DNA from: Candidatus Methylopumilus sp.
Lineage (GTDB): Bacteria; Pseudomonadota; Gammaproteobacteria; Burkholderiales; Methylophilaceae
Reading direction: 5' to 3'
DNA: 55,158 nt
Assembly: GCA_026399645.1 (NCBI GenBank)
Contig: JAPLQN010000026.1
Coordinates: forward strand, 1 to 55,158
Shown here: positions 10,590 to 20,225 of the stretch, piece after piece
Layout of the letters: the number at the start of each line of letters is the position of its first letter
Numbering within the stretch: the stretch's first letter is position 1
Program-made: the position numbers and the translations under genes
Notes under the pieces: generated by a model
Seen by the model: the letters and a program-made list of their open reading frames with translations, nothing else
What the model was told of the DNA's origin: nothing
The model's database searches: none

Positions 10590-11578
10590 GATGGCTCAAA
10601 AATTTGTTTATATTTAATAAAAATATTTTGCAATTGTAGTTCTTGATTCACAGGGTGTGACGCAATCTTTTTTAATTCATTTAATTCGCTAGCAAATAAG
10701 AGCAAAGTATTTAAATTAATCTGCTTTATTTGTGAAAAGATCTGTGCTTCTTGCCCTTTAAAATAGTGACTTTGCTGCGTATGAAAACTAAGCAATAAAT
10801 CAAAAATCCATTTTTGAATCATATTTATTGTCCAATCCAGCCCTTGAGTCAGAATCGCATAATTAATTTTCGTGAAATCAATTTTATGACCCTGGGATAG
10901 CAGCTGTGTAATAACATTTCTCTCTGATTGATTTTCTAATTCTTTAATAGCGTTAAATGGTGAACCACCTGTAAATGAGAGCAAACTTTCTTCATGAACT
11001 ATTTTTTGTCTATCCAAAAATAGTTTAGCTTCATCAAATGACGGACCTCGAAGGTCTAGTAATTGGCATCGACTTCGAATAGTAGCAATTAACTTCTGTG
11101 CTTGACTCGTTACGAGAATAAATAGAGTATTTTCTGGTGGCTCTTCCAAAATTTTAAGCAGCGCATTCGATGCAGCCTGATTAAGCGAATCTGCTGGCTC
11201 AATTAAAATAATACGCCTGCCTTTTTCTTGATGAGCTGAAAGTTCTAAATATTCTGATAGCTCGCGGATTTGATTGATAACAATATTTTTTTTACGAACA
11301 GTTTTTCTTTTTGAAGTTTCATCATCTTCGCTTTCAATAGGTGCAATATGTTTAAAGTCTGGATGTGAATCTGGAAACCATTTGCAGCTTGTACATACCT
11401 CACACGGTAAATAACTGGAAAGCGCGTTTTGACATAAATAAGACTTTGCAAATGTGATCGCAAAATCATACTTTCCAATCCCTTCCTTGCCCTTAAAAAT
11501 TAAAGCATGGGGTAATTTTTCATTCTTATGAATGGCAGTCCAAGCATCTTTGAACCAGGGGTAAATGGAATCCATCAT
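10586..11578 (-). CDS. holB: DNA polymerase III delta-prime subunit
   Basis: Delta-prime is a clamp-loader subunit that helps open the beta sliding clamp. The 330 residues show the AAA+ layout. A P-loop-like GKEGIGKY lies at 30-37, four cysteines at C49, C59, C62 and C65 form the zinc module, and IIEPADSLNQAASNALLKILEEPP and the sensor-1/SRC motif TIRSRCQLLDLR follow. The start overlaps the tmk stop as ATGA, and a second ATG directly after it cannot be excluded. The C-terminal part is divergent, as usual. Confidence 0.94.
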   Translation of the reverse strand: MMDSIYPWFKDAWTAIHKNEKLPHALIFKGKEGIGKYDFAITFAKSYLCQNALSSYLPCEVCTSCKWFPDSHPDFKHIAPIESEDDETSKRKTVRKKNIVINQIRELSEYLELSAHQEKGRRIILIEPADSLNQAASNALLKILEEPPENTLFILVTSQAQKLIATIRSRCQLLDLRGPSFDEAKLFLDRQKIVHEESLLSFTGGSPFNAIKELENQSERNVITQLLSQGHKIDFTKINYAILTQGLDWTINMIQKWIFDLLLSFHTQQSHYFKGQEAQIFSQIKQINLNTLLLFASELNELKKIASHPVNQELQLQNIFIKYKQIFEPS

Positions 11579-12189
11579 AAGATAGTTTTTATGGCCTCAA
11601 TGACATCGTGAGAAACGGTTTCAATAGATTGATTAGCATTGATAATTTTATAGCGATTAGGATGTTGTCTTGCAAGGTCTAAGTAAACATTTCTAAGTCG
11701 ATTAAAAAAAGCTTCACTTTCCTTTTCAAATTTATCAGGTGTTCTATTCTTTCTTAAGCGATCAATACTTATTTCGACAGGCAAATCAAATAGTAAAGTA
11801 AGATCAGCCTTAAGATCGGGATGAACCCAGGCTTCAAGTGTTTGAATTTTAGAGTACGCCACTTGTTTTCCACCATACTGATATGCATAAGTTGCATCAG
11901 TAAATCGATCAGACACTACAAATATACCTTCATCGAGATTTGGTTTGATAATTTCTGCAATGTGCTGTCTTCTAGCTGCGAACATAAGAAGTGTTTCTGT
12001 TTCTGGATCCATTTCATCGTGAAGAAGCAATTCTCTCAACTTTTCTCCAAGTTTCGTTCCACCAGGCTCTCTTGTTCTTTTTACTGAAATATTATTCGAC
12101 TCAAGGAAGGAGATAACTGCATCTATATGCGTGCTTTTTCCTGCGCCATCTACACCTTCAAATGTAATAAATTTACCTTTAATTGTCAT
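11575..12189 (-). CDS. tmk: Thymidylate kinase
   Basis: It phosphorylates dTMP to dTDP. The 204 residues show the P-loop EGVDGAGKST (11-20), the dTMP-binding TREPGGT, the DRF signature (SDRFTDATYAYQ) and a LID region (RKNRTPDKFEKE). The ATGA junction with mltG upstream and the ATGA junction with holB downstream indicate translational coupling across mltG-tmk-holB. Confidence 0.97.
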   Translation of the reverse strand: MTIKGKFITFEGVDGAGKSTHIDAVISFLESNNISVKRTREPGGTKLGEKLRELLLHDEMDPETETLLMFAARRQHIAEIIKPNLDEGIFVVSDRFTDATYAYQYGGKQVAYSKIQTLEAWVHPDLKADLTLLFDLPVEISIDRLRKNRTPDKFEKESEAFFNRLRNVYLDLARQHPNRYKIINANQSIETVSHDVIEAIKTIL

Positions 12190-13166
12190 TTGATCTGATA
12201 CTTTCTAACAGCGCTATTATGTTCATTTAAATTTGCAGAGAAATGATGGGTGCCATCACCCTTTCCTACAAAATAGAGTGCGTCTGTTTTTGTAGGATGC
12301 AGTGCAGCTCGAATGGAAATTAAACCTGGCATAGTAATAGGGGCTGGAGGTATTCCTTCTCTTGTATAGGTATTATAGGGTGTGTCTGCAAGTAAATCTT
12401 TTTTTGTAATATCCCCAGTAAATTTCTTACCAAGTCCATAAATGACCGTGGGGTCGCTTTGAAGCTTCATTTTGATACTTAATCGATGAATAAATACGCC
12501 TGAAATAAGATTGGCCTCTATAGATTTTCCCGTCTCTTTTTCAATAATAGATGCCATCGTCAGAGCTTCGTAACTATTTTTATAGGGAACCTCTTCTGCT
12601 CGACGGGCCCACTCATAATCCAATTTTTTTTGCATGGCTTTATAAGCTCTTTTTAAAATCTCAATGTCTGACGTATTTCTACTGAAATAATAGGTATCAG
12701 GAAAGAATTGCCCTTCAACTGATTCGTGCGGAATACCAACGGCAGAAGCAATAGCTTTTGTATCATAAGGCTTCATTGTTTTTTTAATGCTATCGTTAGC
12801 TTTTATTTTATCTAACATCGAATTAAAGTCTTGTCCTTCAATGAACGTAATTGATCCTTCTGTTGCTCTTCCTTCTACAAATGATTTTAGCAACTGGTAA
12901 GGGGTAATATTTGGATTAAGATTGTAATTACCCGGCCTTAGTTTTGTAGATTGGCCCAAAGCTTCAGAAAGGAGAATAAACCGCCATGGTTCATTAAGTA
13001 TTTTTTCATCAACGAGCTGAAAGGCTATCGCTTTAAGACTGCTTCCAGGTTCAATTTCTATGGCTAAATCTGACTTATTGATATGAAGCGGTGTTACCAA
13101 AAAATAAATAATCCAAACCAATAAAGGTATGAAAATAATCATTAATCGAATAAGCCATTTTTTCAT
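12186..13166 (-). CDS. mltG: Endolytic murein transglycosylase MltG
   Basis: MltG cleaves nascent glycan strands at the inner membrane and may end peptidoglycan polymerisation. The 326 residues begin with one transmembrane helix (about 5-24), followed by a LysM-like region (40-95) and the YceG domain. The catalytic glutamate is E209 in ASIIEKETG, equivalent to E218 of the E. coli enzyme, and EGQFFPDTYYFS is a second family signature. It shares ATGA overlaps with pabC and tmk, as in the conserved pabC-mltG-tmk order. Confidence 0.95.
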   Translation of the reverse strand: MKKWLIRLMIIFIPLLVWIIYFLVTPLHINKSDLAIEIEPGSSLKAIAFQLVDEKILNEPWRFILLSEALGQSTKLRPGNYNLNPNITPYQLLKSFVEGRATEGSITFIEGQDFNSMLDKIKANDSIKKTMKPYDTKAIASAVGIPHESVEGQFFPDTYYFSRNTSDIEILKRAYKAMQKKLDYEWARRAEEVPYKNSYEALTMASIIEKETGKSIEANLISGVFIHRLSIKMKLQSDPTVIYGLGKKFTGDITKKDLLADTPYNTYTREGIPPAPITMPGLISIRAALHPTKTDALYFVGKGDGTHHFSANLNEHNSAVRKYQIK

Positions 13167-13978
13167 GAATTTAAATTCTCGAGTAATTGATTAAATAGTG
13201 AGGCTGATTCTTGATACTTCCAAGATCTATTTTTAATTTTTTTAACCTGCATTACTCCAAACAAACTATTTGTTATAAGGACCTCATCAGCCTCTAAAAG
13301 TTTATTTAAATTAAATGTAACTTCTTTTACTTTAAAACCTAACTGATCTGAAATTTGAATGACTAATCCTCTTGTGACGCCCTTGATGCCAACATGGCTA
13401 ATTTTTGGTGTATAAATAATTTTACCGATGCGCATAAAGATATTGCTTGAAATGCATTCAATGACATGTCCATCGTGATCAAGGAGAATACCATCAGCAT
13501 ACTGATCACTTGCCCACTCCTGCCTTGCCACAATATTCTCTAATCTATTTAGATGTTTAACACCAGAAAGAATAGAAGGATTAAGTTTATGCTTGCAGAC
13601 GAAGAGATTGACGCCAGAATTAAAACTTGCCTTTGGGTAGCTTGGCATTTTAGTTTTAATTAAAAAGCGGTTGTGTAAGATATCCTTATTGAATTTATAA
13701 CCTCGCTCACTAAGGCCTCTCGAGATAATAATTTTCCCTACTGCTTTTTTATTAGTTATAAATAAAGAATGAATATCCGAAAGTAATTCTTTTTCTTTTG
13801 GGGGTTTGATTTTAATCGCAAGACAATCTTCAACTATTTTTTTATAGTGATATTTCCAGTGGCGAGGTTTTTTATTCTCAACTACAAAAGTTCTAAAAAT
13901 ACCATCACCATATTGAAACGCACGATCAAAGGGACTTATATTCTTAAATTTACCGTTAATGAGGAATTGTTTTGACAA
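13163..13978 (-). CDS. pabC: Aminodeoxychorismate lyase
   Basis: PabC converts 4-amino-4-deoxychorismate to p-aminobenzoate for folate synthesis. The 271 residues have the fold-type IV PLP-enzyme pattern: FDRAFQYGDGIFRT near the N-terminus, the PLP lysine in GVKHLNRLENI (about K140), and the ECISSNIFM and GVTRG segments that bind the PLP phosphate. Start is TTG at 13978 (TTG TCA AAA CAA), with no better ATG nearby. The position between fabF and mltG supports PabC rather than a branched-chain or D-amino-acid aminotransferase of the same fold. Confidence 0.9.
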   Translation of the reverse strand: MSKQFLINGKFKNISPFDRAFQYGDGIFRTFVVENKKPRHWKYHYKKIVEDCLAIKIKPPKEKELLSDIHSLFITNKKAVGKIIISRGLSERGYKFNKDILHNRFLIKTKMPSYPKASFNSGVNLFVCKHKLNPSILSGVKHLNRLENIVARQEWASDQYADGILLDHDGHVIECISSNIFMRIGKIIYTPKISHVGIKGVTRGLVIQISDQLGFKVKEVTFNLNKLLEADEVLITNSLFGVMQVKKIKNRSWKYQESASLFNQLLENLNS

Positions 13979-14041
13979 GTTAAACGGCCAGTTGTGAATT
14001 AAATAATGAGTTCATTTTGGATGTCACCCATTTATAAAAAT

Positions 14042-15274
14042 CTATATCCTTTTAAATACAAGGCTTCCGTTAGTGCCGCCAAAGCCGAAGTTATTTTTGA
14101 GTGCAACCTCAATTTTCATTGATCTTGCTTCATTGGCACAATAATCAAGATCACATTCAGGATCTTGGTTAAAAATATTAATAGTGGGTGGCGAAATCTG
14201 ATTGTGAATAGCTAGCACAGTGAATATAGATTCAATACCACCTGCCCCGCCTAATAAATGGCCTGTCATTGACTTTGTAGAATTGACAACAAGCTTTTTC
14301 GCGTAATTTCCAAATGAAGCTTTAATAGCATTAGTTTCGTTTAGGTCTCCAAGAGGTGTCGAAGTGCCATGTGCATTAATGTATTGCACATTATCTGTAT
14401 TCACATGTGCATTTTTCAATGCATTAATAATAGAGCGTCTTGGTCCGTCCATATTGGGTGCGGTAATGTGATACGCATCGGCACTCATGCCATAGCCTGA
14501 AAGCTCTGCGTAAATTTTAGCGCCTCTTTGTTTTGCATGCTCATATTCTTCAAGCACCATTACTCCAGCGCCTTCGCCAATAACAAAACCATCGCGGTCC
14601 CTATCCCATGGACGACTTGCTGTTTTTGGATCATCATTGCGTGAAGAAAGAGCTTTGGCTGAAGAAAATCCAGCGACTGATAGTTCTGTAATTGCAGCTT
14701 CTGAACCACCAGCCAACATGACATCTGCGTCGCCATATTCAATCATGCGTGCTGCATCACCTATCGAATGAGTCCCTGTTGTACATGCAGTCACAATAGA
14801 TACATTGGGACCTTTTAAATTAAGCATAATAGAAAGATTGCCGGAGATCATGTTGATAATCGTGCCTGGAATAAAAAATGGCGACACCTTTCGGACACCG
14901 CCCTCATCAAAAACTTCACCGGTAGCTTCAATCAAATTAATGCCACCAATACCAGACCCAACTGATACGCCAATGCGCTCACTATTACTATCATTAACTT
15001 CAATCCCAGAATCTTTAAATGCTTCTATGCCTGCTGCGATACCGAATTGAATAAAGGTATCCATGCGTCTTGCATCTTTTGGAGGAATATAAGCCAGCGG
15101 ATCGAAATTTTTGACTTCACCTGCAACTTGAGAAGGAAATGTTGAGCAGTCAAACTTAGTAATTTTACCTATGCCCGATTGGCCATTAATGATATTAGCC
15201 CATGATTCTGCTACCCCTATACCAACAGGAGTAATCAAACCTAAACCGGTGACTACAACTCTTCTCTTCGACAT
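14042..15274 (-). CDS. fabF: 3-oxoacyl-[ACP] synthase II
   Basis: FabF condenses malonyl-ACP with acyl-ACP during fatty acid elongation. The 410 residues carry the Cys-His-His triad: C164 in VTACTTGTH, H302 in NAHGTSTPLGD and H339 in STKSMTGHLLGGAGG. Length and motifs match FabF rather than FabB. It is downstream of acpP and upstream of pabC, the standard arrangement. The 63-base gap before pabC holds no obvious terminator. Confidence 0.98.
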   Translation of the reverse strand: MSKRRVVVTGLGLITPVGIGVAESWANIINGQSGIGKITKFDCSTFPSQVAGEVKNFDPLAYIPPKDARRMDTFIQFGIAAGIEAFKDSGIEVNDSNSERIGVSVGSGIGGINLIEATGEVFDEGGVRKVSPFFIPGTIINMISGNLSIMLNLKGPNVSIVTACTTGTHSIGDAARMIEYGDADVMLAGGSEAAITELSVAGFSSAKALSSRNDDPKTASRPWDRDRDGFVIGEGAGVMVLEEYEHAKQRGAKIYAELSGYGMSADAYHITAPNMDGPRRSIINALKNAHVNTDNVQYINAHGTSTPLGDLNETNAIKASFGNYAKKLVVNSTKSMTGHLLGGAGGIESIFTVLAIHNQISPPTINIFNQDPECDLDYCANEARSMKIEVALKNNFGFGGTNGSLVFKRI

Positions 15275-15324
15275 GGATTAACCCAGCCCTTTCAATATTT
15301 AGAAAAGGTTAGATAACATATGAA

Positions 15325-15561
15325 TTATTTTAGATTTTTGTTGATGTAATCAACAGCTTGCTGAACAGTGGTAATCTTTTCAGCTTCTTCGTCAGGAATT
15401 TCACAATCAAACTCTTCTTCTAAAGCCATTACGAGCTCAACTGTATCAAGTGAATCAGCACCTAAATCATCTACAAATGATGATGTATTTTTTACATCAG
15501 CTTCTTTAGTGCCAAGTTGTTCTGCAACAATTTTTTTTACACGTTGTTCGATGTCAGACAT
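15325..15561 (-). CDS. acpP: Acyl carrier protein
   Basis: A 78-residue acidic carrier for acyl intermediates. The phosphopantetheine attachment serine is S37 in [15 protein letters not shown]. Helix II and the acidic EEEFD segment are intact. It sits between fabG and fabF, with relatively long flanking gaps (94 and 50 bases) compared with its neighbours, which often reflects separate high-level expression of acpP. Confidence 0.99.
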   Translation of the reverse strand: MSDIEQRVKKIVAEQLGTKEADVKNTSSFVDDLGADSLDTVELVMALEEEFDCEIPDEEAEKITTVQQAVDYINKNLK

Positions 15562-15655
15562 CTAAAATACCCCTTTATTTAAGAAATGACCCTTAAGCCA
15601 TCCATTATTTTAACAAATCTTGTTAAGAATTTTGTAATAAAGTTAAAAAAATAAC

Positions 15656-16405
15656 TTAAATCATTAACATTCCACCATTGACATGAAGTGTCTCACCTGT
15701 AATATAAGATGCTTCTTTTGAAGCTAGAAAGCATACTGCAGCACCAATATCCTCAGGACTTCCTAGCCGTCCTAATGGCACATGATCTAGAAGTTGCTTT
15801 TTATGCTCTTCAGATAATCCTTTTGTCATATCCGTATCAATAAACCCAGGCGCAACACAATTAACAGTTATACCTCGACTACCAATTTCTTTAGCTAAAG
15901 ATTTTGTGAATCCAGTCACACCAGCTTTTGCAGCAGCGTAATTTGTTTGACCTGCATTACCCATATGACCTACTACAGAAGTGATGTTAATAATTCTACC
16001 GTAGCGACTTTTCATCATGCTGCGAATGAGGGCCTGACTCATACGGAAAATAGATTTTAAGTTAGTCGACATGACATCATCCCACTCTTCTTCTTTCATG
16101 CGCATGAGTAACATGTCTTTTGTAATGCCGGCATTATTCACAAGGATTGAAATATCCCCATGCTCTTTAATAATGCCATCTACCGTTTGTAAGATAGCTT
16201 CATTATCATTTACATCCAATTTAATACCTTTACCTAAAACATTTTGCTCTTTAAGAAATGTTGAAATTTTTTGAGCGCCATCTTCCGTTGTTGCTGTGCC
16301 AATCACGTAAGCTTTTTGTTTTCCTAAACTTAAAGCAATTGATTGTCCGATCCCTCTGCTAGCGCCTGTGACAAGTGCAACTTGATTTTCAAGATTAATA
16401 AACAT
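15656..16405 (-). CDS. fabG: 3-oxoacyl-[ACP] reductase
   Basis: FabG reduces 3-ketoacyl-ACP with NADPH. The 249 residues have the short-chain dehydrogenase layout. The nucleotide motif TGASRGIG spans 13-20, NNAG spans 90-93, and the catalytic S143, Y156 and K160 lie in YAAAK. The N-terminus MFINLENQVALVTG supports the ATG start. It lies between fabD and acpP as expected. Confidence 0.97.
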   Translation of the reverse strand: MFINLENQVALVTGASRGIGQSIALSLGKQKAYVIGTATTEDGAQKISTFLKEQNVLGKGIKLDVNDNEAILQTVDGIIKEHGDISILVNNAGITKDMLLMRMKEEEWDDVMSTNLKSIFRMSQALIRSMMKSRYGRIINITSVVGHMGNAGQTNYAAAKAGVTGFTKSLAKEIGSRGITVNCVAPGFIDTDMTKGLSEEHKKQLLDHVPLGRLGSPEDIGAAVCFLASKEASYITGETLHVNGGMLMI

Positions 16406-16423
16406 AATTTTCCCTAGATAGTT

Positions 16424-17353
16424 TTACTGTATAAGTGCTTTAAATTCATCTATAGCACCTTCATTGATAAGAGCAGCGCCTTTTAATTCAGCCGAGATAC
16501 GCTTGGTGAGACCTGTAAGCACTTTACCTGGGCCGCATTCTGCAATATCACTAATTTTATTCAATGCTATTTTTTCGATAGTATCAACCCATCTTACTGG
16601 ATGACAGAGTTGTTTTGAAAGCGCGTCTTTAATTTCATTTGCATCATGATGTTCCATCACATCCACATTATGGATTACAGGAATATTTGGCTTTTTAATT
16701 ACAATATTGGTTAAATATTCTTTTAATTCTTCAGATGCTTTCTGCATGAGAGAGCAGTGGGAAGGAACGCTCACGGGAAGAAGAATAGCCCGCTTAGCAC
16801 CTTTTAATTTTGCTATTTCAATAGCTCGCTCTACTGCTAAAATATTACCAGCAATTACAACCTGCCCTGGTGAGTTAAAATTAACTGCTTCGACTACTTC
16901 ATCTTCTCGGGCCTCATTGCAAGCATTCATGACATCCGAGTCAGGCATACCAAGAATAGCAGCCATAGCCCCCACACCTTCAGGAACAGCTTTTTGCATC
17001 ACTTCTGCTCTATATTTAACAAGTTTTAAAGCGTCTTTAAATTCCATCGCATTTGACGCAACAAGCGCTGTATATTCGCCCAGACTGTGTCCTGCTAGAT
17101 AGCTAGGGAGCCGATCTGTTTTAGATTGCCAGACACGCCATGTGGCTATGCCTGCTGTAAGAAGTATAGGTTGCGTATTGATTGTTTGATGTATCTCTTC
17201 ATTAGGCTCGGTTGCCATTTTCCAAAAATCAACATTAAGAATTTGAGACGCTTCATTGAAGGTAGATTCGATCAATGGATGGCCATTAAAATCTGCCATC
17301 ATGCCGACAGCTTGAGAGCCTTGTCCCGGAAAAATAAAAGAAAAATTAGTCAT
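16424..17353 (-). CDS. fabD: Malonyl-CoA:ACP transacylase
   Basis: FabD loads malonyl groups onto ACP. The 309 residues include the N-terminal FPGQGSQ, the nucleophile S90 in GHSLGEYTA, and the catalytic H199 in VPSHCSLM. The start gives the standard family N-terminus (FSFIFPGQGSQ). It lies 36 bases below fabH and 18 above fabG in one operon. Confidence 0.97.
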   Translation of the reverse strand: MTNFSFIFPGQGSQAVGMMADFNGHPLIESTFNEASQILNVDFWKMATEPNEEIHQTINTQPILLTAGIATWRVWQSKTDRLPSYLAGHSLGEYTALVASNAMEFKDALKLVKYRAEVMQKAVPEGVGAMAAILGMPDSDVMNACNEAREDEVVEAVNFNSPGQVVIAGNILAVERAIEIAKLKGAKRAILLPVSVPSHCSLMQKASEELKEYLTNIVIKKPNIPVIHNVDVMEHHDANEIKDALSKQLCHPVRWVDTIEKIALNKISDIAECGPGKVLTGLTKRISAELKGAALINEGAIDEFKALIQ

Positions 17354-17389
17354 AATTTACTTGATATATCATTCTTAACTATATGATTT

Positions 17390-18343
17390 TTAATACTTAA
17401 TTAAAGCAGATCCCCAGGTGAATCCCCCGCCAAAAGCTTCCATCAATAGCGTTTCCCCTCTTTTTATTTTATGCTCACGAATGGCTGTATCAAGAGCCAA
17501 AGGAATTGAAGCAGCTGAAGTATTGCCATGCCTGTCGATGGTAACAATGACACGATCCATACTCATATTTAATTTTTTAGCGGTTGCTTCTAAAATTCTA
17601 ATATTGGCTTGGTGGGGAACAAGCCAATCAATATCTGACTTATCTAACTGATTCATTTCAAGCGTTTCATCTACAATAGAATCTAATGTATTCACTGCTA
17701 TTTTAAATACTTGGTTACCTTGCATTTCAATAGTGGCTTTCCCTTTTTGATGAGATACGCCACTGGGTACATGTAGTAATTTTTCATACGAACCATTAGC
17801 ATGAATGTGGGTAGATAAGATACCAGGCTGATCTGATGCTTCTAAAATAACAGCACCCCCACCGTCACCCCAAAGAATAGCATTGCTTCGATCTGAATAG
17901 TCTGTAATGCGAGACATGGTGTCAGCACCAATCACTAGCACACATTTTGCTGCGCCAGTTTTAATGAAATTATCTGCAACAGATAGCGCATATACAAAAC
18001 CACTACAAACCGCTTGTATATCAAATGCTGGGCATAAAGATAAACCAAGCTTGGTCTGAATGATGCAAGCTGTACTTGGAAATATTTTATCAGGGGTAGT
18101 TGTCGCGACAATAATGAGGTCAATTTTATTTGAATCAATGCCAGAAGCTTCTATAGCTTGTTTAGATGCCTCTACCGCCAAATCGCTTGTATATTGATGC
18201 GCTGCTACAATGTGTCTTTCTTTAATGCCTGTTCTTGTTGTAATCCATTCGTCCGTCGTCTCAAACATTTTTTCAAGATCAAGATTACTTAGTATTTTTT
18301 CCGGTAGGTAACTTCCTGTCCCTATAATTTTTGAATAAATCAT
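17390..18343 (-). CDS. fabH: 3-oxoacyl-[ACP] synthase III
   Basis: FabH starts fatty acid synthesis by condensing acetyl-CoA with malonyl-ACP. The 317 residues have catalytic C113 (DIQAVCSGF), a histidine in VPHQAN and an asparagine in RHGNTSAAS. The start ATG overlaps the plsX TGA stop. The N-terminus ([16 protein letters not shown]) is typical. Confidence 0.98.
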   Translation of the reverse strand: MIYSKIIGTGSYLPEKILSNLDLEKMFETTDEWITTRTGIKERHIVAAHQYTSDLAVEASKQAIEASGIDSNKIDLIIVATTTPDKIFPSTACIIQTKLGLSLCPAFDIQAVCSGFVYALSVADNFIKTGAAKCVLVIGADTMSRITDYSDRSNAILWGDGGGAVILEASDQPGILSTHIHANGSYEKLLHVPSGVSHQKGKATIEMQGNQVFKIAVNTLDSIVDETLEMNQLDKSDIDWLVPHQANIRILEATAKKLNMSMDRVIVTIDRHGNTSAASIPLALDTAIREHKIKRGETLLMEAFGGGFTWGSALIKY

Positions 18344-19371
18344 ATATTTTCTGATGATGAAATATCTAATGGCGCTTCTAATTCAACTTGTTTTTGTATA
18401 TTCTCTAATACATTATTCTTTGACTCTTCAATAGCTGTTCGAATAGCATAGAAAAAAGAATAGCTATCAGCCCCGCCATGGCTTTTAATTACAATGCCTT
18501 TAAGGCCTAAAAAGCTAGCGCCATTGTATCTTCTTGGATCAAGTCTTTTTTTGAATCGATTAAGTACAAGTAAAGAAACAAATGCCATGGATTTTGTAAT
18601 CCAATTACGTTTAAATTCTTGTGTTAAAAATCGACCCATAAGCTGTGCAATACCTTCAGCAGATTTTAATGCAACATTACCCACAAATCCATCACACACA
18701 ACCACATCGGTTGTACCTTTAAAAATATCATTACCTTCGACATTACCATAAAAATTTAGGTGACTTCGGCGTAGTAATTCACCCGCCTGTTTTACAACCT
18801 CATTACCTTTGATATCCTCTGAGCCAATATTAAGAAGTCCTATGGAAGGCTTTGGGTTACCTGTTACAGAACTTACAAGCATGGCACCCATCACCGCAAA
18901 TTGTAATAAATTCTCGGCCGTGCAGTCAGTATTGGCACCCAAGTCCAGCATGTAAGTAGTACCTTTTTGACTGGGTAAACTTGATGCAATGGCTGGTCTA
19001 TCAATACCTGGTAACATTTTTAATACATAACGGGCGGTGGCCATAAGGGCACCAGTATTCCCGGCGCTTACGCAAGCCTGGGCCTTTTCTTCCTTAATTA
19101 AATTAATGGCAACACGCATGGAAGAATCTTTTTTATTTTTTAAAGCGCTTTGAGGAGATTCATCCATTTCAACCACTTCACTTGCATGCTGAATAGATAA
19201 ACGGGTATTGGTATATTTATTTTTTTGGAGCTCTGTTTGAATAAGATCTTTATCGCCAACTAAAATAATATGAAGTTGATCATATTTTGATAGCGCATTT
19301 ATGGAAGCTGGGATAGTGACCGAGGGACCGTGGTCCCCGCCCATTGCGTCAACTGCTAGGGTAATTGTCAT
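18340..19371 (-). CDS. plsX: Phosphate acyltransferase PlsX
   Basis: PlsX makes acyl-phosphate from acyl-ACP for the PlsY route of phospholipid synthesis. The 343 residues show the family N-terminus [11 protein letters not shown], the [10 protein letters not shown] and DLGANTDC segments, and [13 protein letters not shown]. It lies between rpmF and fabH, the conserved rpmF-plsX-fabH order, and overlaps fabH by four bases. Confidence 0.97.
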   Translation of the reverse strand: MTITLAVDAMGGDHGPSVTIPASINALSKYDQLHIILVGDKDLIQTELQKNKYTNTRLSIQHASEVVEMDESPQSALKNKKDSSMRVAINLIKEEKAQACVSAGNTGALMATARYVLKMLPGIDRPAIASSLPSQKGTTYMLDLGANTDCTAENLLQFAVMGAMLVSSVTGNPKPSIGLLNIGSEDIKGNEVVKQAGELLRRSHLNFYGNVEGNDIFKGTTDVVVCDGFVGNVALKSAEGIAQLMGRFLTQEFKRNWITKSMAFVSLLVLNRFKKRLDPRRYNGASFLGLKGIVIKSHGGADSYSFFYAIRTAIEESKNNVLENIQKQVELEAPLDISSSENI

Positions 19372-19428
19372 TTATTCTCTTAACGTTTAAGAGGAATGAA
19401 AGAAATAAATCAGAATAATTAAAAAGAA

Positions 19429-19608
19429 CTATTCTGATTTATTCTGAATAAATTTTTTGCCTCTATAGTAGCCTGTTGGGCTTACGTGATGACGTAGATG
19501 AACTTCGCCAGTAGTTGGTTCTACAGCAAGTGGTGGATTAGATAAAAAATCGTGAGAACGATGCATTCCACGTTTTGATGGTGATTTTTTATTCTGCTGA
19601 ACAGCCAT
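19429..19608 (-). CDS. rpmF: 50S ribosomal protein L32
   Basis: A 59-residue frame translated directly from the minus strand begins [20 protein letters not shown] and continues through [14 protein letters not shown], then [15 protein letters not shown] to a TAG stop. This is the betaproteobacterial L32 pattern, including the HHVSP.GYYRG motif. Cysteines of the zinc-ribbon type are absent, as in other C-minus L32 proteins. An AGGAG-like site precedes the ATG. The gene sits between yceD and plsX as usual. Confidence 0.97.
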   Translation of the reverse strand: MAVQQNKKSPSKRGMHRSHDFLSNPPLAVEPTTGEVHLRHHVSPTGYYRGKKFIQNKSE

Positions 19609-19622
19609 AGCAACTCCTAAAT

Positions 19623-20114
19623 TTAATTTTTATATAATTTTTGTTTTAAATCAGCAAACGGATGAGTGCGATCTAGCACGCCATCAGTTTTTTTATAGCG
19701 ACACTTATCATTTTCATGTTTAGGTGCGCCAGGCATGGAAAGTAAGATTTCGTCTTCAATGAGACTTAAAACATCCATCTTTGCACTGCCTTCAATTAAG
19801 TCGTATTCCGCATGATCGTCAACTTGAAAATCACTTAACTGCGTTTCTTCTTTAATTAAAAATCCTGATTTTAAAAAAATCTTATGCTCTAATTTTTCTG
19901 AACATCTTTGGCAAATTAAATCTAATTTACCTTCAATGGATAGCTCTAAACAAGCTTCTCTATGTTTATTTTCGAAGCCTCTTAAAACAAAAGTAATTGA
20001 GTCTTCGAGATTTAAGCATAAATCTTGCAATCGCTTAAAATCAGAGAGGCAAATTATATCACGAATTTCTCTCGATTTTCTTGAAAAATCAATATTGTCT
20101 ATATGCTGTTCCAT
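19623..20114 (-). CDS. yceD: YceD/DUF177 family protein
   Basis: This 163-residue protein is of the DUF177 family, whose members sit immediately before rpmF in most proteobacteria and have been tied to 23S rRNA/ribosome biogenesis. The [10 protein letters not shown] segment is the family cysteine motif, and the C-terminal [16 protein letters not shown] and [13 protein letters not shown] segments are characteristic. I chose ATG at 20114; a TTG directly before it is also in frame. It is the first gene of the fab cluster and is divergent from pycA. Confidence 0.9.
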   Translation of the reverse strand: MEQHIDNIDFSRKSREIRDIICLSDFKRLQDLCLNLEDSITFVLRGFENKHREACLELSIEGKLDLICQRCSEKLEHKIFLKSGFLIKEETQLSDFQVDDHAEYDLIEGSAKMDVLSLIEDEILLSMPGAPKHENDKCRYKKTDGVLDRTHPFADLKQKLYKN

Positions 20115-20144
20115 CAATAGATTTCGGGGTAAAAAGACATCATT

Positions 20145-20171
20145 ATTATATAAGAAATGACATGCTATAAT
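20145..20171. promoter_or_regulatory. Divergent promoter pair between yceD and pycA
   Basis: On the plus strand TGCTATAAT (20163-20171) is an extended -10 box leading towards pycA. On the minus strand a perfect TATAAT (20150-20145) leads towards yceD-rpmF-plsX. Good -35 boxes are not evident. The call rests on -10 consensus and the head-to-head arrangement. Confidence 0.45.
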
Positions 20172-20225
20172 TTTCTTAAATTAACTCTAATTTAGTGATT
20201 TTCGCTAAAAACTTAAGGCTTCTCA

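Noticed and set aside
15610-15626. TTAACAA/TTGTTAA hairpin between acpP and fabG as a terminator
   Set aside because: The stem is short, AT-only apart from two pairs, and has no clear T-run, so termination is doubtful.
16707-17102. 131-codon open frame on the plus strand opposite fabD
   Set aside because: It is antisense to a full fabD with all catalytic residues and shows no recognisable protein features.
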